Position numbers and translations under genes: made by a program. From CAVXHQ01 sp963789535 (lineage in GTDB: Bacteria > Pseudomonadota > Alphaproteobacteria > Rhodobacterales > Rhodobacteraceae), in the NCBI GenBank assembly GCA_963789535.1, contig CAWBKU010000003.1, positions 360,251 to 424,250 on the forward strand: 64,000 nucleotides of DNA. Direction: 5' to 3'. The notes under the pieces are model-generated. The model had not been told where the DNA came from and made no database searches. It saw nothing but the letters and a program-made list of their open reading frames with translations. Positions within the stretch are counted from its first letter, which is position 1, and every line of letters begins with the position of its first letter. Of the stretch, positions 26,117-34,802 are shown in pieces.

Positions 26117-26458
26117 ATGCCCCATCACGCCCTCCGCCGTGCCCTGAGTGTCGCAGCCCTCTGTCTCGTGGCCGCCTGTGCAGACGCGCCGCTGGGGTGG
26201 GCGACGCTGACCGGGACGGCGGCCAACGCGGGCCAGCGCGGCGCGGTCGAGATCGAGGTGAAGACGAATTATCCGGCCCTGCTCGCCGATATCGGCGCGG
26301 GCGGCGGGCCGGCGCTGACCCGGGCGTTCGATCTGGCGCAGGTGCCGACGCAGGACCGCCCGACGCGCCTTATCCAGCTCGACGGCGACTATGGCCTCTA
26401 CGCCGCCAACCCCGATGCGCTGGTGAACGCCCTGATGATCTGGGGCGCGCGGGGATAG
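26117..26458 (+). CDS. Small putative lipoprotein
   Basis: A 113-residue exported protein. Residues 1-21 form a signal peptide ending in the lipobox LVAAC, so the mature protein would start at Cys21 and be lipid-anchored. The remainder (VEIEVKTNYPALLADIGAGGG, LIQLDGDYGLYAANPDALVNALMIWG) has no motif I recognise. It diverges from rplU and converges with the DUF2059 gene 6 bp away. Confidence 0.7.
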   Translation: MPHHALRRALSVAALCLVAACADAPLGWATLTGTAANAGQRGAVEIEVKTNYPALLADIGAGGGPALTRAFDLAQVPTQDRPTRLIQLDGDYGLYAANPDALVNALMIWGARG

Positions 26459-26464
26459 CGCGCC

Positions 26465-27352
26465 TCAGAGATCCTGCGTCACCAGAAATTCGGCCGCCGC
26501 GCGGCCGAGGTCGCGGCTGATGTCGGTAAAGACCGCATCGAAGGCCACGAACAGCGCATCGTTGAGCTGTTGGCCGGCCGGTGTCGCGGAAAAGGCGATG
26601 TAGGATTCGATCTCGGCATCGTCGAGCGGCGCGAACGCCATGTAGAGAAATGAATAGTGCCAGTCGGTCAGGTTCTGGCGGATCAGCGCCTCCTGACCCC
26701 AGACGTCGGCCAGAAGGTCGCTCTCGCTGGTGCCGGGCGGCATCGCGCCGCCCTGCATCAGCCCGAGGTAGAAGGCATAGTTCGAGGTCATCGCATCGGC
26801 GACGTTGCGCTCGATCAGGTCATTGGCCGCGATATAGCGCGCGATGAGGTCGATGCGCGGATCGGCGTCGGCCACGGCAAGGACGGCGGCGTCGTCCGCC
26901 GACTGTTCGACCGCCGGATCGAGGCGCGCCCGGCGCGCCGACACCTCCATCTCGACGGCGCGCGCCCCCGGACCGTCGGCCAGAAAGGCGAGCATCGCGG
27001 CCACATCGTCGCCCTCGAGCGCCCCGGCAAAGGCGGCGGCGACGTCGCGGCGCATCGGCTCGACGGCATAGATGGCGCCCACCCGCCCCGCCCAGCCCGC
27101 GGGGGCTGCGTCCCCCAGCAGGTCGCGGGCGATGGTCTCGCCGTAGGCCACCCCCTCGGCATGCATGATGGCGATCAGGTCGTCGAGCATCAGCGCGTCG
27201 GCGATGTCGGCGGCATCGGCCGGGTCGGCTGCATTCTGCGCGAGAAGCGGTGCGGTCGGCAGCGCCACGGTCGCCGCGACACCGCCGAGGGCCACCGCGA
27301 TCGCACGGGCCAGACGGCCAGGCCTCGTCCGAAATACCAAGGTGCCGATCAT
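26465..27352 (-). CDS. DUF2059 domain periplasmic protein
   Basis: A 295-residue exported protein: an N-terminal signal peptide (about 1-39, ending PLLAQNA), then a helical DUF2059-like body in which ARYIAANDLIERNVADAMTSNYAFYLG and FSFLYMAFAPLDDAEIESYIAFSATPAGQQLN-like stretches mark the domain (about 165-270). Function unknown. The ATG at 27352 gives the signal peptide directly; the frame upstream is open but Arg/Pro-rich. Confidence 0.65.
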   Translation of the reverse strand: MIGTLVFRTRPGRLARAIAVALGGVAATVALPTAPLLAQNAADPADAADIADALMLDDLIAIMHAEGVAYGETIARDLLGDAAPAGWAGRVGAIYAVEPMRRDVAAAFAGALEGDDVAAMLAFLADGPGARAVEMEVSARRARLDPAVEQSADDAAVLAVADADPRIDLIARYIAANDLIERNVADAMTSNYAFYLGLMQGGAMPPGTSESDLLADVWGQEALIRQNLTDWHYSFLYMAFAPLDDAEIESYIAFSATPAGQQLNDALFVAFDAVFTDISRDLGRAAAEFLVTQDL

Positions 27353-27599
27353 CCCATGCCCGTTCGCTGACTGCCGCGCACCGTCCCTACCGTGCCCCGG
27401 GGCATATTCCAAGTCGGGTATCGGGGCCGGTCTCGGGCCGGCGCAGGGCCGCCGGATCGCACGGACGGTCATAGGCGCCTGCCGGCGCCACTTGGCGTCC
27501 CCCCGACGCCTCTCGGTGCCACCCGGCACATCGCCCCAAAATCCCCTTGCCTTGCCCCGCCCCCGCAAGTAGACGCCCTCCGTCCACACCAACGACACG

Positions 27600-27688
27600 G
27601 AGAGGTGCCGGAGTGGTCGATCGGGGCGGTCTCGAAAACCGTTGAGGGTGAAAGCCTTCCCAGGGTTCGAATCCCTGTCTCTCCGCCA
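27600..27688 (+). tRNA. tRNA-Ser (CGA)
   Basis: Acceptor stem GGAGAGG (27600-27606) pairs with TCTCTCC near 27678-27684, followed by discriminator G and an encoded CCA. The anticodon stem GCGGT/ACCGT holds the loop CTCGAAA, giving anticodon CGA, which reads UCG. A long variable arm and the T loop GGGTTCGAATCCC are present, as required for tRNA-Ser. An integrase remnant follows within 100 bp, so this tRNA is a probable attachment site. Confidence 0.95.
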
Positions 27689-27782
27689 TTTTATCATGTA
27701 ACTACTTGGTAAACCTGGGTTTTCCTAAAGCCTGACAGCGCAAAATCTCCGACGGGTACAGTTCGCTGGTACAGTTGAGGCT

Positions 27783-27893
27783 ATGGACATGGGTGCAACC
27801 CCACGATTGGTAAGACGTGGCGGCGTGTTCTATTCCCGCGCCGGTAGCGTCCGTCAAGCTGGTGTAAATTCCGGTATGGCCAATCGAAGGCAT
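27783..27893 (+). pseudogene. Tyrosine-type integrase, N-terminal fragment
   Basis: The frame starts MDMGATPRLVRRGGVFYSRA, the typical first residues of DUF6538-type phage/island integrases, and is cut off at about 27893 by the left end of an IS66-like element. Its position next to tRNA-Ser fits a tRNA-targeting integrase. The continuation probably lies at 29239-29961. Confidence 0.5.
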
Positions 27894-28339
27894 GTAAGCG
27901 AGGCCCACGCCCCATTGCCTTCTGATCTCGTCGCGGCCTCGGTTCCCGGCCTATTCCTGCGGCATGGAGCGGGAGCCGGGGTGTGCGATGTCGGATGGGT
28001 TTGCGGGGCGCTACGAGGTTCTGGAGGATCGCGGGAGCGGGCGGCGGACTTGGTCGCCCGAATCGAAGCTGCGGATCGTGGCCGAGAGCCACGCACCCGG
28101 GGCGATGGTCGGTGATGTCGCGCGGCGGCATCGGCGGATGCCGTCACAGGTGACGACCTGGCGGCGTCTGCACCGTGAGGGGAAGTTGGTCCCGATCACG
28201 GCCTCGCCAATGTTCGTGCCGCTGATGCTGGAAGATCCTGAGACTGGGTTTTCCCAAGGTGCGCCTGAACCAGCTGCCGACCCGGAACCGGGGCTTTCGG
28301 AACGGATCGAGATCGAGGTCGGCGGTGGGGTGGTGATGC
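27894..28339 (+). mobile_element. IS66-family left end with tnpA fragment
   Basis: The left boundary is GTAAGCG at 27894-27900, the conserved IS66 terminal sequence. The ORF from ATG 27964 (or 27988) encodes an IS66 TnpA-type protein: RRTWSPESKLRIVAESHAPG, then VARRHRRMPSQVTTWRRLHREG, FVPLMLEDPE and IEIEVGGGVVMRL. It loses homology at about 28339, where an IS3-family orfB begins in another frame. tnpB and tnpC and the right end are missing. Confidence 0.65.
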
Positions 28340-29176
28340 GGCTCCCAAGGTGCTGGGGATCAGCCGGGGTAGCGTCTACTACAAGCCGCGCCCGGTGTCG
28401 GACGCCGATCTGAAGCTGATGCACCGGATCGACAAACTGCACATGGAATTTCCCTTCGCGGGCAGCCGGATGTTACAGGGCTTGTTGGTCCAGGAAGGGT
28501 TCAAGGTCGGGCGGCTGCACGTTGCCACGCTGATGAAGCGCATGGGCATCGAGGCACTGTATCGAAAGCCGAACACATCGAAACCGGCGCCGGGGCACAA
28601 GATCTACCCATATCTGCTCCGGAAGCTTCCCATCACCCGGCCCAACCAGGTCTGGGCGATGGACATCACCTACATTCCCCCTCTCGGCAGATTGCTGCGC
28701 AATCGCCTGCCGGGCAATGGATGGCGCGCGGGTTCATCTATCTCGCCGCCGTTCTGGACTGGTTCACCCGGCGCGTTCTGGCATGGCGGGTGTCGATCAC
28801 GCTGGAAGCCGATTTTTGCATGGAAGCTGTGGAGGAGGCGCTGGCTCGGCACGGCACGCCCGAGATCTTCAACACGGATCAGGGCAGCCAGTTCACCTCG
28901 ACCGACTTTATCAAGGTGCTGGCCGCGCGCGAGATCAAGATCAGCATGGATGGCAAGGGCGCCTGGCGGGACAACGTCTTCATCGAACGGCTCTGGCGGA
29001 CCATCAAATACGAGGAGGTCTACCTGCGGGCCTACGCCAGCGTCTCTCAAGCCCGAGCGGGGATCGGCCGTTATCTCGGCTTCTACAACAGCCGCCGACC
29101 TTATTCATCGCTTGACGGCAAAACGCCCGATCAGGCCTACTTCAACCAGCCGATGTCCAAAGCGGCGGCGGCGTAA
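28340..29176 (+). pseudogene. IS3-family transposase OrfB, truncated and interrupted
   Basis: The first segment (28340-28676) reads KVLGISRGSVYYKPRPVS, FAGSRMLQGLLVQEGFKVGR, MGIEALYRKPNTSKPAPGH and ITRPNQVWAMDITYIP, the zinc-binding and first catalytic Asp region. After a 41-bp insertion the product resumes in another frame at 28721 (MARGFIYLAAVLDWFTRRVL) with DQGSQFTS (second Asp) and the final Glu region KGAWRDNVFIERLWRTIKYEE. Correct splicing of the two frames would give a normal DDE transposase. Confidence 0.75.
28680..28720. repeat. 41-bp palindromic insertion within the IS3 transposase
   Basis: Between the expected codons for TYIP and MARGF lie 41 extra bases. They contain the inverted repeat GATTGC-TGC-GCAATC (28690-28704), flanked by GGCA and TGCC (28686-28711). 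It looks like a REP/MITE-type palindromic element. The insertion length is not a multiple of three and breaks the transposase frame. Confidence 0.55.
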
Positions 29177-29238
29177 CCGAGGCGGAAATCCACCTAGAAA
29201 ACGCCCGGAACCAGTTCAGACAAACCGAACCACCTCTT

Positions 29239-29961
29239 ATGACCAACGCATTGCTCCACCAGATAGATCAGCGCATCCGCGACATCTTTCACGACGCCCT
29301 GAACGAGGGGCATAGCTTTCGGCAGGTCTATGGGCTGGATATCGACAAGATTGATGGCGCCGAAACACTTGAGGCGCGGCAGAAATCCACCGCCTCAGTG
29401 CTCCAGAGCCAACATTACGACAATGGCTTGCTCAGCGAAGCCAAAGCCCTCGTGGGCACTCTCCCCGAGAACCCAAGTATCAGCCAGTCAGACGCGATCC
29501 ATCAAGCTTGTGAGGGCATTTTGCGCGCTAGGGTCGAGGCCGACCGAATTCTTGCGGCGCGGTTGCGGGGCCACTTCCATCTGACCGCCCCCGCCGATCC
29601 GCTGTTTGCAGGCATGGCGGTGACAGACATGCCGCCGCTTCCGGGCGAGGTCGTGCAAGCCAAGATTACGCTGGCGGAGGGTGTTGAGAAATTCGGCGAC
29701 TTCAAACGCGCCAAGGGCAATAAGGAAAAGACGCTTGGGGATTCCAAGCTGACGATGACATGGGTTTTCTCGGTCATTGATCCCGGCAAGCGGATCGACC
29801 AATTGACCAAGGATGACGTGCGGGCGGTGCGTGATCTGTTTGGGGCAATGCCAAAGAATATGGACAAGAACCCCGCTACGAAAAACATGACCGCAGCCGA
29901 GGCGGCAAAAGCAGTGTGGCGATGGAAAAACTCGCCCCCAAAACGCACCGCAAGCGTCTAG
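29239..29961 (+). pseudogene. Integrase middle fragment
   Basis: This 240-codon frame encodes a helical, core-binding-domain-like protein: HSFRQVYGLDIDKIDGAETL, an EGVEKFGDFKRAKGNKEKTL SAM-like domain region, and IDQLTKDDVRAVRDLFGAMPKN, followed by TAAEAAKAVWRWKN. This is the arrangement before the catalytic domain of DUF6538-type integrases. No RHRY catalytic residues are present because the frame stops at TAG 29959-29961, created at the insertion point of the IS5-type element. The ATG 29239 is probably not a native start. Function lost. Confidence 0.55.
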
Positions 29962-30800
29962 GGTCAGGACTCATAACCAGAATATGACGATGGCTGCGAG
30001 GGCGCATGCTGAGAGAAAGAGATCAGCGCATCTGTCGTAGCGCATCGCGATCCGTCGCCAGTGTTTGAGGCGGGCGAAGGCGTTCTCGATCCGGTGACGC
30101 TGATGGTAGAGGACGGCGTCGTAAGGGATCGGCACCTTGCGGCATTTCCGGGACGGGATGCAGGCTGGATATTCCGTTCGATCAAGGCGTTGCGGAACCA
30201 GCGCGCTTCGTAGCCACGGTCTGCCAGGAGGGCTTTGGCGGGTGGCAGCGACGACAGGAGCTCCCGAGCCCCGATGTAGTCGGAGGTCTGGCCGGCGCTC
30301 AGGAACATCCCGATCGGACGCCCCTTGCCATCCGTCACGGTGTGCAACTTCGAGTTCAGCCCGCCCTTGCTGCGACCGATGAAGCGATTGCGCCCCCCTT
30401 TTTACCCCGTAGGCTGGCGGCGGTCCGGTGCGCTTTCAGGTGGGTGGCATCGATCATCAGGGTGTCGCGCTCGCGCCCCTCCGTCGCCAGTTCGATCAAG
30501 ATCCGGGCGAAAACGCCCAACCGGCTCCAGCGGACCCAACGATTGTAGAGCGTCTTCGGCGGGCCATAGGCTTCAGGCGCATCCCTCCAGCGCAAGCCAT
30601 TGCGATTGATGAAGATAATCCCACTCAACACCCGACGATGATCAACCCTCGGCTTGCCATGCGACAACGGAAAGAAAGGCTTCAGACGCTCCATCTGCGC
30701 TTCCGTCAGCCAAAACAGATCGTTCATGCAGCACCTCCACGATGCCGCTACAGATTCAGAAATCAGCAGCGCCTGCAACAGCTTTAACGGGTCCTGACCC
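29961..30800 (-). mobile_element. IS5-family insertion sequence (IS427-like)
   Basis: An 840-bp element with 10-bp terminal inverted repeats GGGTCAGGAC (29961-29970) and GTCCTGACCC (30791-30800). Flanking CTA and TAG indicate insertion in a CTAG site with duplication of TA (or of CTAG). It contains a two-frame transposase with a slippery A5G6 motif, the IS427-group plan. It has separated the integrase fragment from the downstream chimeric dehydrogenase ORF, 8 bp before its ATG. Confidence 0.88.
29971..30727 (-). pseudogene. IS5-family transposase (two frames plus one extra shift)
   Basis: The first frame from ATG 30727 gives MNDLFWLTEAQMERLKPFFP, GIIFINRNGLRWRDAPEAYGP and DTLMIDATHLKAHRTAASLRG, including the first catalytic Asp. 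The run CCCCCCTTTTT at 30393-30403 (AAAAAGGGGGG on the coding strand) is the expected -1 frameshift site into GRNRFIGRSKGGLNSKLHTV. A second shift near 30165-30180, between LIERNIQPA and IPSRKCRKVPIPYD, is not programmed and moves the Glu-containing end (RIENAFARLKHWRRIAMRYD) out of frame. So the transposase is probably inactive. Confidence 0.8.
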
Positions 30801-30808
30801 TAGAACAC

Positions 30809-32536
30809 ATGTCGGACACCTCGCCTCTCTCCTGGCCGGGCGATGAGCTGGGGTGCGCGGAGGAGCCCGCGATGGAGGGCGCTTCGACAGGCGCCGCATC
30901 CCCGCCGGTAGACGACAGGTCGCGCGATCCGTCGTCCTCGTCCGATCCGCTCGACATCCTCGATCTCCTCGATGACGTCGACGACTTCGAGCAGATGATG
31001 GGGAACAATTCGGGCGCCGGGCTCGGCAAGCCCGACGCGGAACGGGTTCCTGTCCGGGCCCGATCCGCCGCCGGGCGGGCTGGCAACACTCCCTCGCGCA
31101 GCGAGGTCGTCACTGTCATGGCCCTCGCACGGGCAATCAAGACGACCGCCGCCCGCGATGCGATGTTCGCGCCGTCGGCCGTGACGGTGCTGGTCTGTCC
31201 GGACGCCGGGGGCGTCGCCCGAACCCTCCGAGCGTTCCGGCCTGCCCATGCCACAACGTCGCGTCCGTCCGTGGTGACCCGCTCCGATCGCGTGGGAAGT
31301 TCGGCGAACGCCGCGAACAGCGCGTGGCTCGATGTGATGGGCACTCCGGTGCCACTGATCATCGTTTCGCCCTCGCGTCCCGCGCCCGACGATGTGTTCG
31401 GGTCCGTGCCCTATCTTCGCCTTGACCCCTCTCACCCCGACGTCGTTCTAGCGGCACTCGCGGAGACAGATCCGTCCATCCTGACCCGTGACGCCCTCAT
31501 CGCGGAGCTTCCGACCGCGGCGATGCTCCGCCGTCTCGATCCAGCCCGCATGGCACTCGCGTTCCGGCAGCCGACGGCGCTCGCGGTCATGCGCGCGCTG
31601 CCCCCGGGCCTCGTCGCCTGCGTGCCGGGCGGCGCCGACGTCGGCGCGGCGCTGGTCGGCAGCCCGCGCACCCATGCGGTTGCCTTCACCGGCTCTGTCG
31701 CGGCGGCGCGCAAGGTGGCGGCGGCGGCGGGGCACGCGCTGAAACCGGTGGTGATCGAGGCGGGCGGCAGCGATCCGATGCTGATCTGCGCCTCGGCCCC
31801 CCTCGACGTGGCCGCTGCCGGGGCGACGATGGCGGCGTTCCACCTCTCCGGGCAGGTCTGCACCAGCGCCGAGCGGATTTATGTGGTCGACGCCGTCTAC
31901 GACGCCTTCGTCGCCGAGATGGCGGCACGGACCCGCGCGCTTCGGATCGGCCACGGCCTCGGGCGGTCGAAAATCGGCCCGCTGGTCGGCGAGGCGGCGC
32001 GCGCCAAGGTGATCCGCCTCGTGGAGGATGCCCGCGCCAAGGGCGCCACCGTGGTCTGCGGCGGTGCGATCCCCGAGGGCCACGGTCCGGGGTGGTTCTA
32101 CGCGCCGACGATCCTGACCGGCTGCACCGCCGACATGGCGGTGCTGTCCGAGGAATGTTTCGGCCCCGTCGCCGCCATCGTCCGCGTCGCCGATTTCGAC
32201 AACGCCATCGCGGGCGCCAACGCCTCGCCCTTCGGCCTCGGCGCCTCGGTGTTCACCACCGACCTCGCCGAGGCGATGGCCGCGACCGAGCGCCTCGAGG
32301 CGGGGATGGTCTGGATCAACAACCCGATGATCGATAACGACGCCCTGCCCTTCGGCGGCTGGAAGGCGAGCGGTCTGGGCCGCGAACTGGGGCGGCAGGG
32401 CCTCGATGCGTTCCGGCGGACCAAGATGGTGGTCCTCGACCATGTGCCGGTGCGGCAGGGCTGGTGGTATCCCTATCCGGACGAATGGTTCCTCGACGCG
32501 GGCGGGCGCAAACATGCACAGGGAGACAGTGAATGA
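30809..32536 (+). CDS. Chimeric ORF: AAA-ATPase-like N terminus fused to aldehyde dehydrogenase C terminus
   Basis: A 575-codon frame in two unrelated parts. Residues 1-258 (DILDLLDDVDDFEQMMGNN, SRSEVVTVMALARAIKTTAARDAMF, AELPTAAMLRRLDPARMALAF) resemble the non-catalytic N terminus of an AAA-family ATPase known from Rhodobacterales; no Walker motifs are reached. From about residue 264 (nucleotide ~31590) it is an aldehyde dehydrogenase: PPGLVACVPGGADVG, Glu317 in VIEAGG, Cys351 in GQVCTSAER, and PFGGWKASGLGRELG. The dehydrogenase lacks its first ~200 residues including most of the NAD site, so activity is doubtful. Its stop overlaps the next start (ATGA). Confidence 0.7.
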   Translation: MSDTSPLSWPGDELGCAEEPAMEGASTGAASPPVDDRSRDPSSSSDPLDILDLLDDVDDFEQMMGNNSGAGLGKPDAERVPVRARSAAGRAGNTPSRSEVVTVMALARAIKTTAARDAMFAPSAVTVLVCPDAGGVARTLRAFRPAHATTSRPSVVTRSDRVGSSANAANSAWLDVMGTPVPLIIVSPSRPAPDDVFGSVPYLRLDPSHPDVVLAALAETDPSILTRDALIAELPTAAMLRRLDPARMALAFRQPTALAVMRALPPGLVACVPGGADVGAALVGSPRTHAVAFTGSVAAARKVAAAAGHALKPVVIEAGGSDPMLICASAPLDVAAAGATMAAFHLSGQVCTSAERIYVVDAVYDAFVAEMAARTRALRIGHGLGRSKIGPLVGEAARAKVIRLVEDARAKGATVVCGGAIPEGHGPGWFYAPTILTGCTADMAVLSEECFGPVAAIVRVADFDNAIAGANASPFGLGASVFTTDLAEAMAATERLEAGMVWINNPMIDNDALPFGGWKASGLGRELGRQGLDAFRRTKMVVLDHVPVRQGWWYPYPDEWFLDAGGRKHAQGDSE

Positions 32537-33720
32537 TCGTCACCATCCTCGGCGGCGCGGGCATGATGGGTCAGGGGATCGTCCGCGATCTCCTGTCGGA
32601 CCGCGCCATCGCACCGATCACGGAGGTCCGCATCTGCGACACCGCCCGTCCCCGGATGAAGGCGATGCGCGCCGAGTGGGGCGCGCGGATCACGCTGCAC
32701 GACCTCGACGTGACGGATGCCACCGCGCTGTCCGGGACGCTGGCCGGGGCAAATCTATGCATCAATGCGGTGCCGACACTGCTCGGGCATCAGATGCCCA
32801 TCTTCGAGGCGGCGCTGGACGCGCGGGTCGATTATGTCGATCTCGGCGGTCTCGGGACGTTCACTGTCAAACAGATGGCATGGGCCGACAGGTTCCGGGA
32901 CGCGGGCGTGGTCGCCGTCCTCGGCGTCGGGTCGGACCCGGGCCTGTCGAACATGATCTGCCGCGCCGTCGCCGACCGCCTCGACACCATCGAGGCGATC
33001 AACCTCTACTGGGCCGCCGAATTCGTCGGTCCCGAGAACCCGGTGCTCTGTCCACCCTATTCCGTCTCGACGGTGCTGGCCGAATATGCGCACCCGAGCA
33101 CGCAGTTCCTGAACGGACAACACGTCCGGTGCGCGCCGCAGACGGGCCACGAAACCATCGACCTGCCAGAGCCATGGGGCACCTGCACCTTCATGTATTC
33201 GCCGCATTCCGAACAGCTTACCGTGCCCCTCGCCCCCGGCATCGCCGACAAGGGGATCGCCGAGTTCACCTGGAAACTGCATCTGCCGCACCGCGAGCAC
33301 GAGGCCTGGACCGGCCTTGTGAAGGCAGGTTTCGGGTCGTTCGACCGGCCCGTCACGGTGAACGGCCACGCGGTTTCGCCGCTCGATTTCCTGAATGCGC
33401 TGATCGCGCGCAACATGGCCGAGAACGCGGAACGGATGCCTGCGCAGCAAAGCCACGAGATCCACTTTGCCATCGGGCGCGGCACCATCGGGGGCAAGGC
33501 GGCGACCGTGCGGTGCGAGGTCGTGCTCCACCCCGACCCGCTCTATGACGGCTATATCGACGCGGGCACCTCGATGAACGCCTCGATCGCGGCGCAACTG
33601 ATCCTGACGACGCCGCGCCGTCCGGGCGTCCATGCGCCCGAGAGCTATTTCGACCCGGGGGCCTATTTCGCCGAAGGCTGCAAACGCAAGTTCGACATCC
33701 GGCTCACCGTCGACGGGTAG
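32533..33720 (+). CDS. Saccharopine dehydrogenase family protein
   Basis: A 395-residue NAD(P)-dependent oxidoreductase. The Rossmann motif ILGGAGMMGQGIVRDL is at residues 4-19, AxLCINAVPTLLGHQMPIFEAAL and YVDLGGLGTFTVKQM follow, and GVGSDPGLSNMICR leads into the substrate domain. These are shared by saccharopine, lysine-epsilon and related amino-acid dehydrogenases. Translational coupling to the aldehyde dehydrogenase part suggests the pair once acted in succession, for example in catabolism of lysine-like compounds through a semialdehyde; this is inference. Confidence 0.8.
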   Translation: MIVTILGGAGMMGQGIVRDLLSDRAIAPITEVRICDTARPRMKAMRAEWGARITLHDLDVTDATALSGTLAGANLCINAVPTLLGHQMPIFEAALDARVDYVDLGGLGTFTVKQMAWADRFRDAGVVAVLGVGSDPGLSNMICRAVADRLDTIEAINLYWAAEFVGPENPVLCPPYSVSTVLAEYAHPSTQFLNGQHVRCAPQTGHETIDLPEPWGTCTFMYSPHSEQLTVPLAPGIADKGIAEFTWKLHLPHREHEAWTGLVKAGFGSFDRPVTVNGHAVSPLDFLNALIARNMAENAERMPAQQSHEIHFAIGRGTIGGKAATVRCEVVLHPDPLYDGYIDAGTSMNASIAAQLILTTPRRPGVHAPESYFDPGAYFAEGCKRKFDIRLTVDG

Positions 33721-33727
33721 GGCCGCG

Positions 33728-34801
33728 TCAGAGGCGCACCAGATGGTTGTCCCAGGCCCGGTCGCGCGCGGCGAGCGGTGCGAGGCCGGTCGTCCCGACG
33801 CGGACGATCCCGCCGAAGCCGTCGGTCGCGATCATGCCGGCGACACTCAGCGCCAGACCGCAGACGTCGGCCCGCTCGATCAGGATGCCCTCGCCCCCCG
33901 CCGCGTCGAACAGCGCCAGCACACCGCCGCGCGGACAGGCGATCCCGACGCGGCGGCCATCGCCCGAGAAGGCGACGCTGCCGGCGTAGTTCTGTGGGCG
34001 GTGCGCCGAGGCGTCGGGCAGATGGCACAGGACCGGCGCCGCGCCCTGCCGGTGCAGGCCGAGCAGCGGCGGAAAGACATCCGCGTCCCCCTCCCACTGC
34101 ATCGCGAAGGCGACGGTCCCGTCCGGATGCGCGGCGAGGTGGCGGATCGAGTTCCGGTGCAGGGATGCGGGCAAGGCCACTTGCTCGAGGATCGCGCCAT
34201 CGGGCGCGAGGTAGCCGAGGGTCGGGGCCATCGTGTCGAGGTTGAGTTTCGTGCGGTCATCGTCGAGCGTCGCGATGATGCCGCCGTTGGCGACGACGAG
34301 CGTGTCGCTGCCCGGAAGCCGCAGGATTTCGTGTGGCCCGATGCCGCCCGACGCCATGTCTCCGAGACGCGCGTAGCCGCGTGCCGCGTCCCAGAGGCCG
34401 ATGCGCCCCTGCCCGCCCGCGTCCATCGCCTCGGCGGTATAGAGGACGTCACCGGTCGCGGAAAACGTGCCGTGACCGCTGAAATGCTGGCCGTCCGGCG
34501 TGTTCAGGCGGTGCCGGACCAGCCCTGCGGCGCAGTCGATGACGAGCGCGAAGGTGCCGGGGCGGCGGGCGAAGGCGACCGCCTCGGGGCGGTCGGGATG
34601 GGCGGCGGCGGCATGGCCGCGCGCAGGCAGCGGGATGCGGAAGGTGTCGGCGCCCTCGTCGGTGAGGCCGAAGAGCGCAAAGGTGCCGTCCGGCTCCATC
34701 GCGGCGGCGAGATAGGCGGGTGCGCCCGCGTCGGCCCAGGTGGCACCGGGGAGGGCGGCGCCGGCGATGAGCGTGGCGAGGAACTGTCGGCGGGTGCCCA
34801 T
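33728..34801 (-). CDS. DUF1513 protein, Tat-exported, iron-uptake cluster
   Basis: A 357-residue predicted periplasmic beta-propeller-like protein. The N terminus MGTRRQFLATLIAGAALPG has a twin-arginine motif (TRRQFLA), so export in folded form is likely. The DUF1513 body shows FSGHGTFSATGDVLYTAEA, GIGPHEILRLPGSDTLVVANGG and RPQNYAGSVAFSGDG. ATG 34801 is one base after the imelysin stop. It is the last gene of a four-gene operon with two imelysins and a di-heme protein, a set associated with iron acquisition. Confidence 0.78.
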   Translation of the reverse strand: MGTRRQFLATLIAGAALPGATWADAGAPAYLAAAMEPDGTFALFGLTDEGADTFRIPLPARGHAAAAHPDRPEAVAFARRPGTFALVIDCAAGLVRHRLNTPDGQHFSGHGTFSATGDVLYTAEAMDAGGQGRIGLWDAARGYARLGDMASGGIGPHEILRLPGSDTLVVANGGIIATLDDDRTKLNLDTMAPTLGYLAPDGAILEQVALPASLHRNSIRHLAAHPDGTVAFAMQWEGDADVFPPLLGLHRQGAAPVLCHLPDASAHRPQNYAGSVAFSGDGRRVGIACPRGGVLALFDAAGGEGILIERADVCGLALSVAGMIATDGFGGIVRVGTTGLAPLAARDRAWDNHLVRL

Positions 34802-34802
34802 G

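Larger units (their letters stand above)
28340..29238 (+). mobile_element. IS3-family element remnant
   Basis: It carries most of an IS3 orfB transposase and a right end near 29238 (TCAGACAAACCGAACCACCTCTTA). The 5' part with orfA and the left inverted repeat is gone, replaced by the IS66 fragment. The transposase itself is disrupted by a 41-bp palindromic insertion (see separate entry), so the element is dead. Confidence 0.6.
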
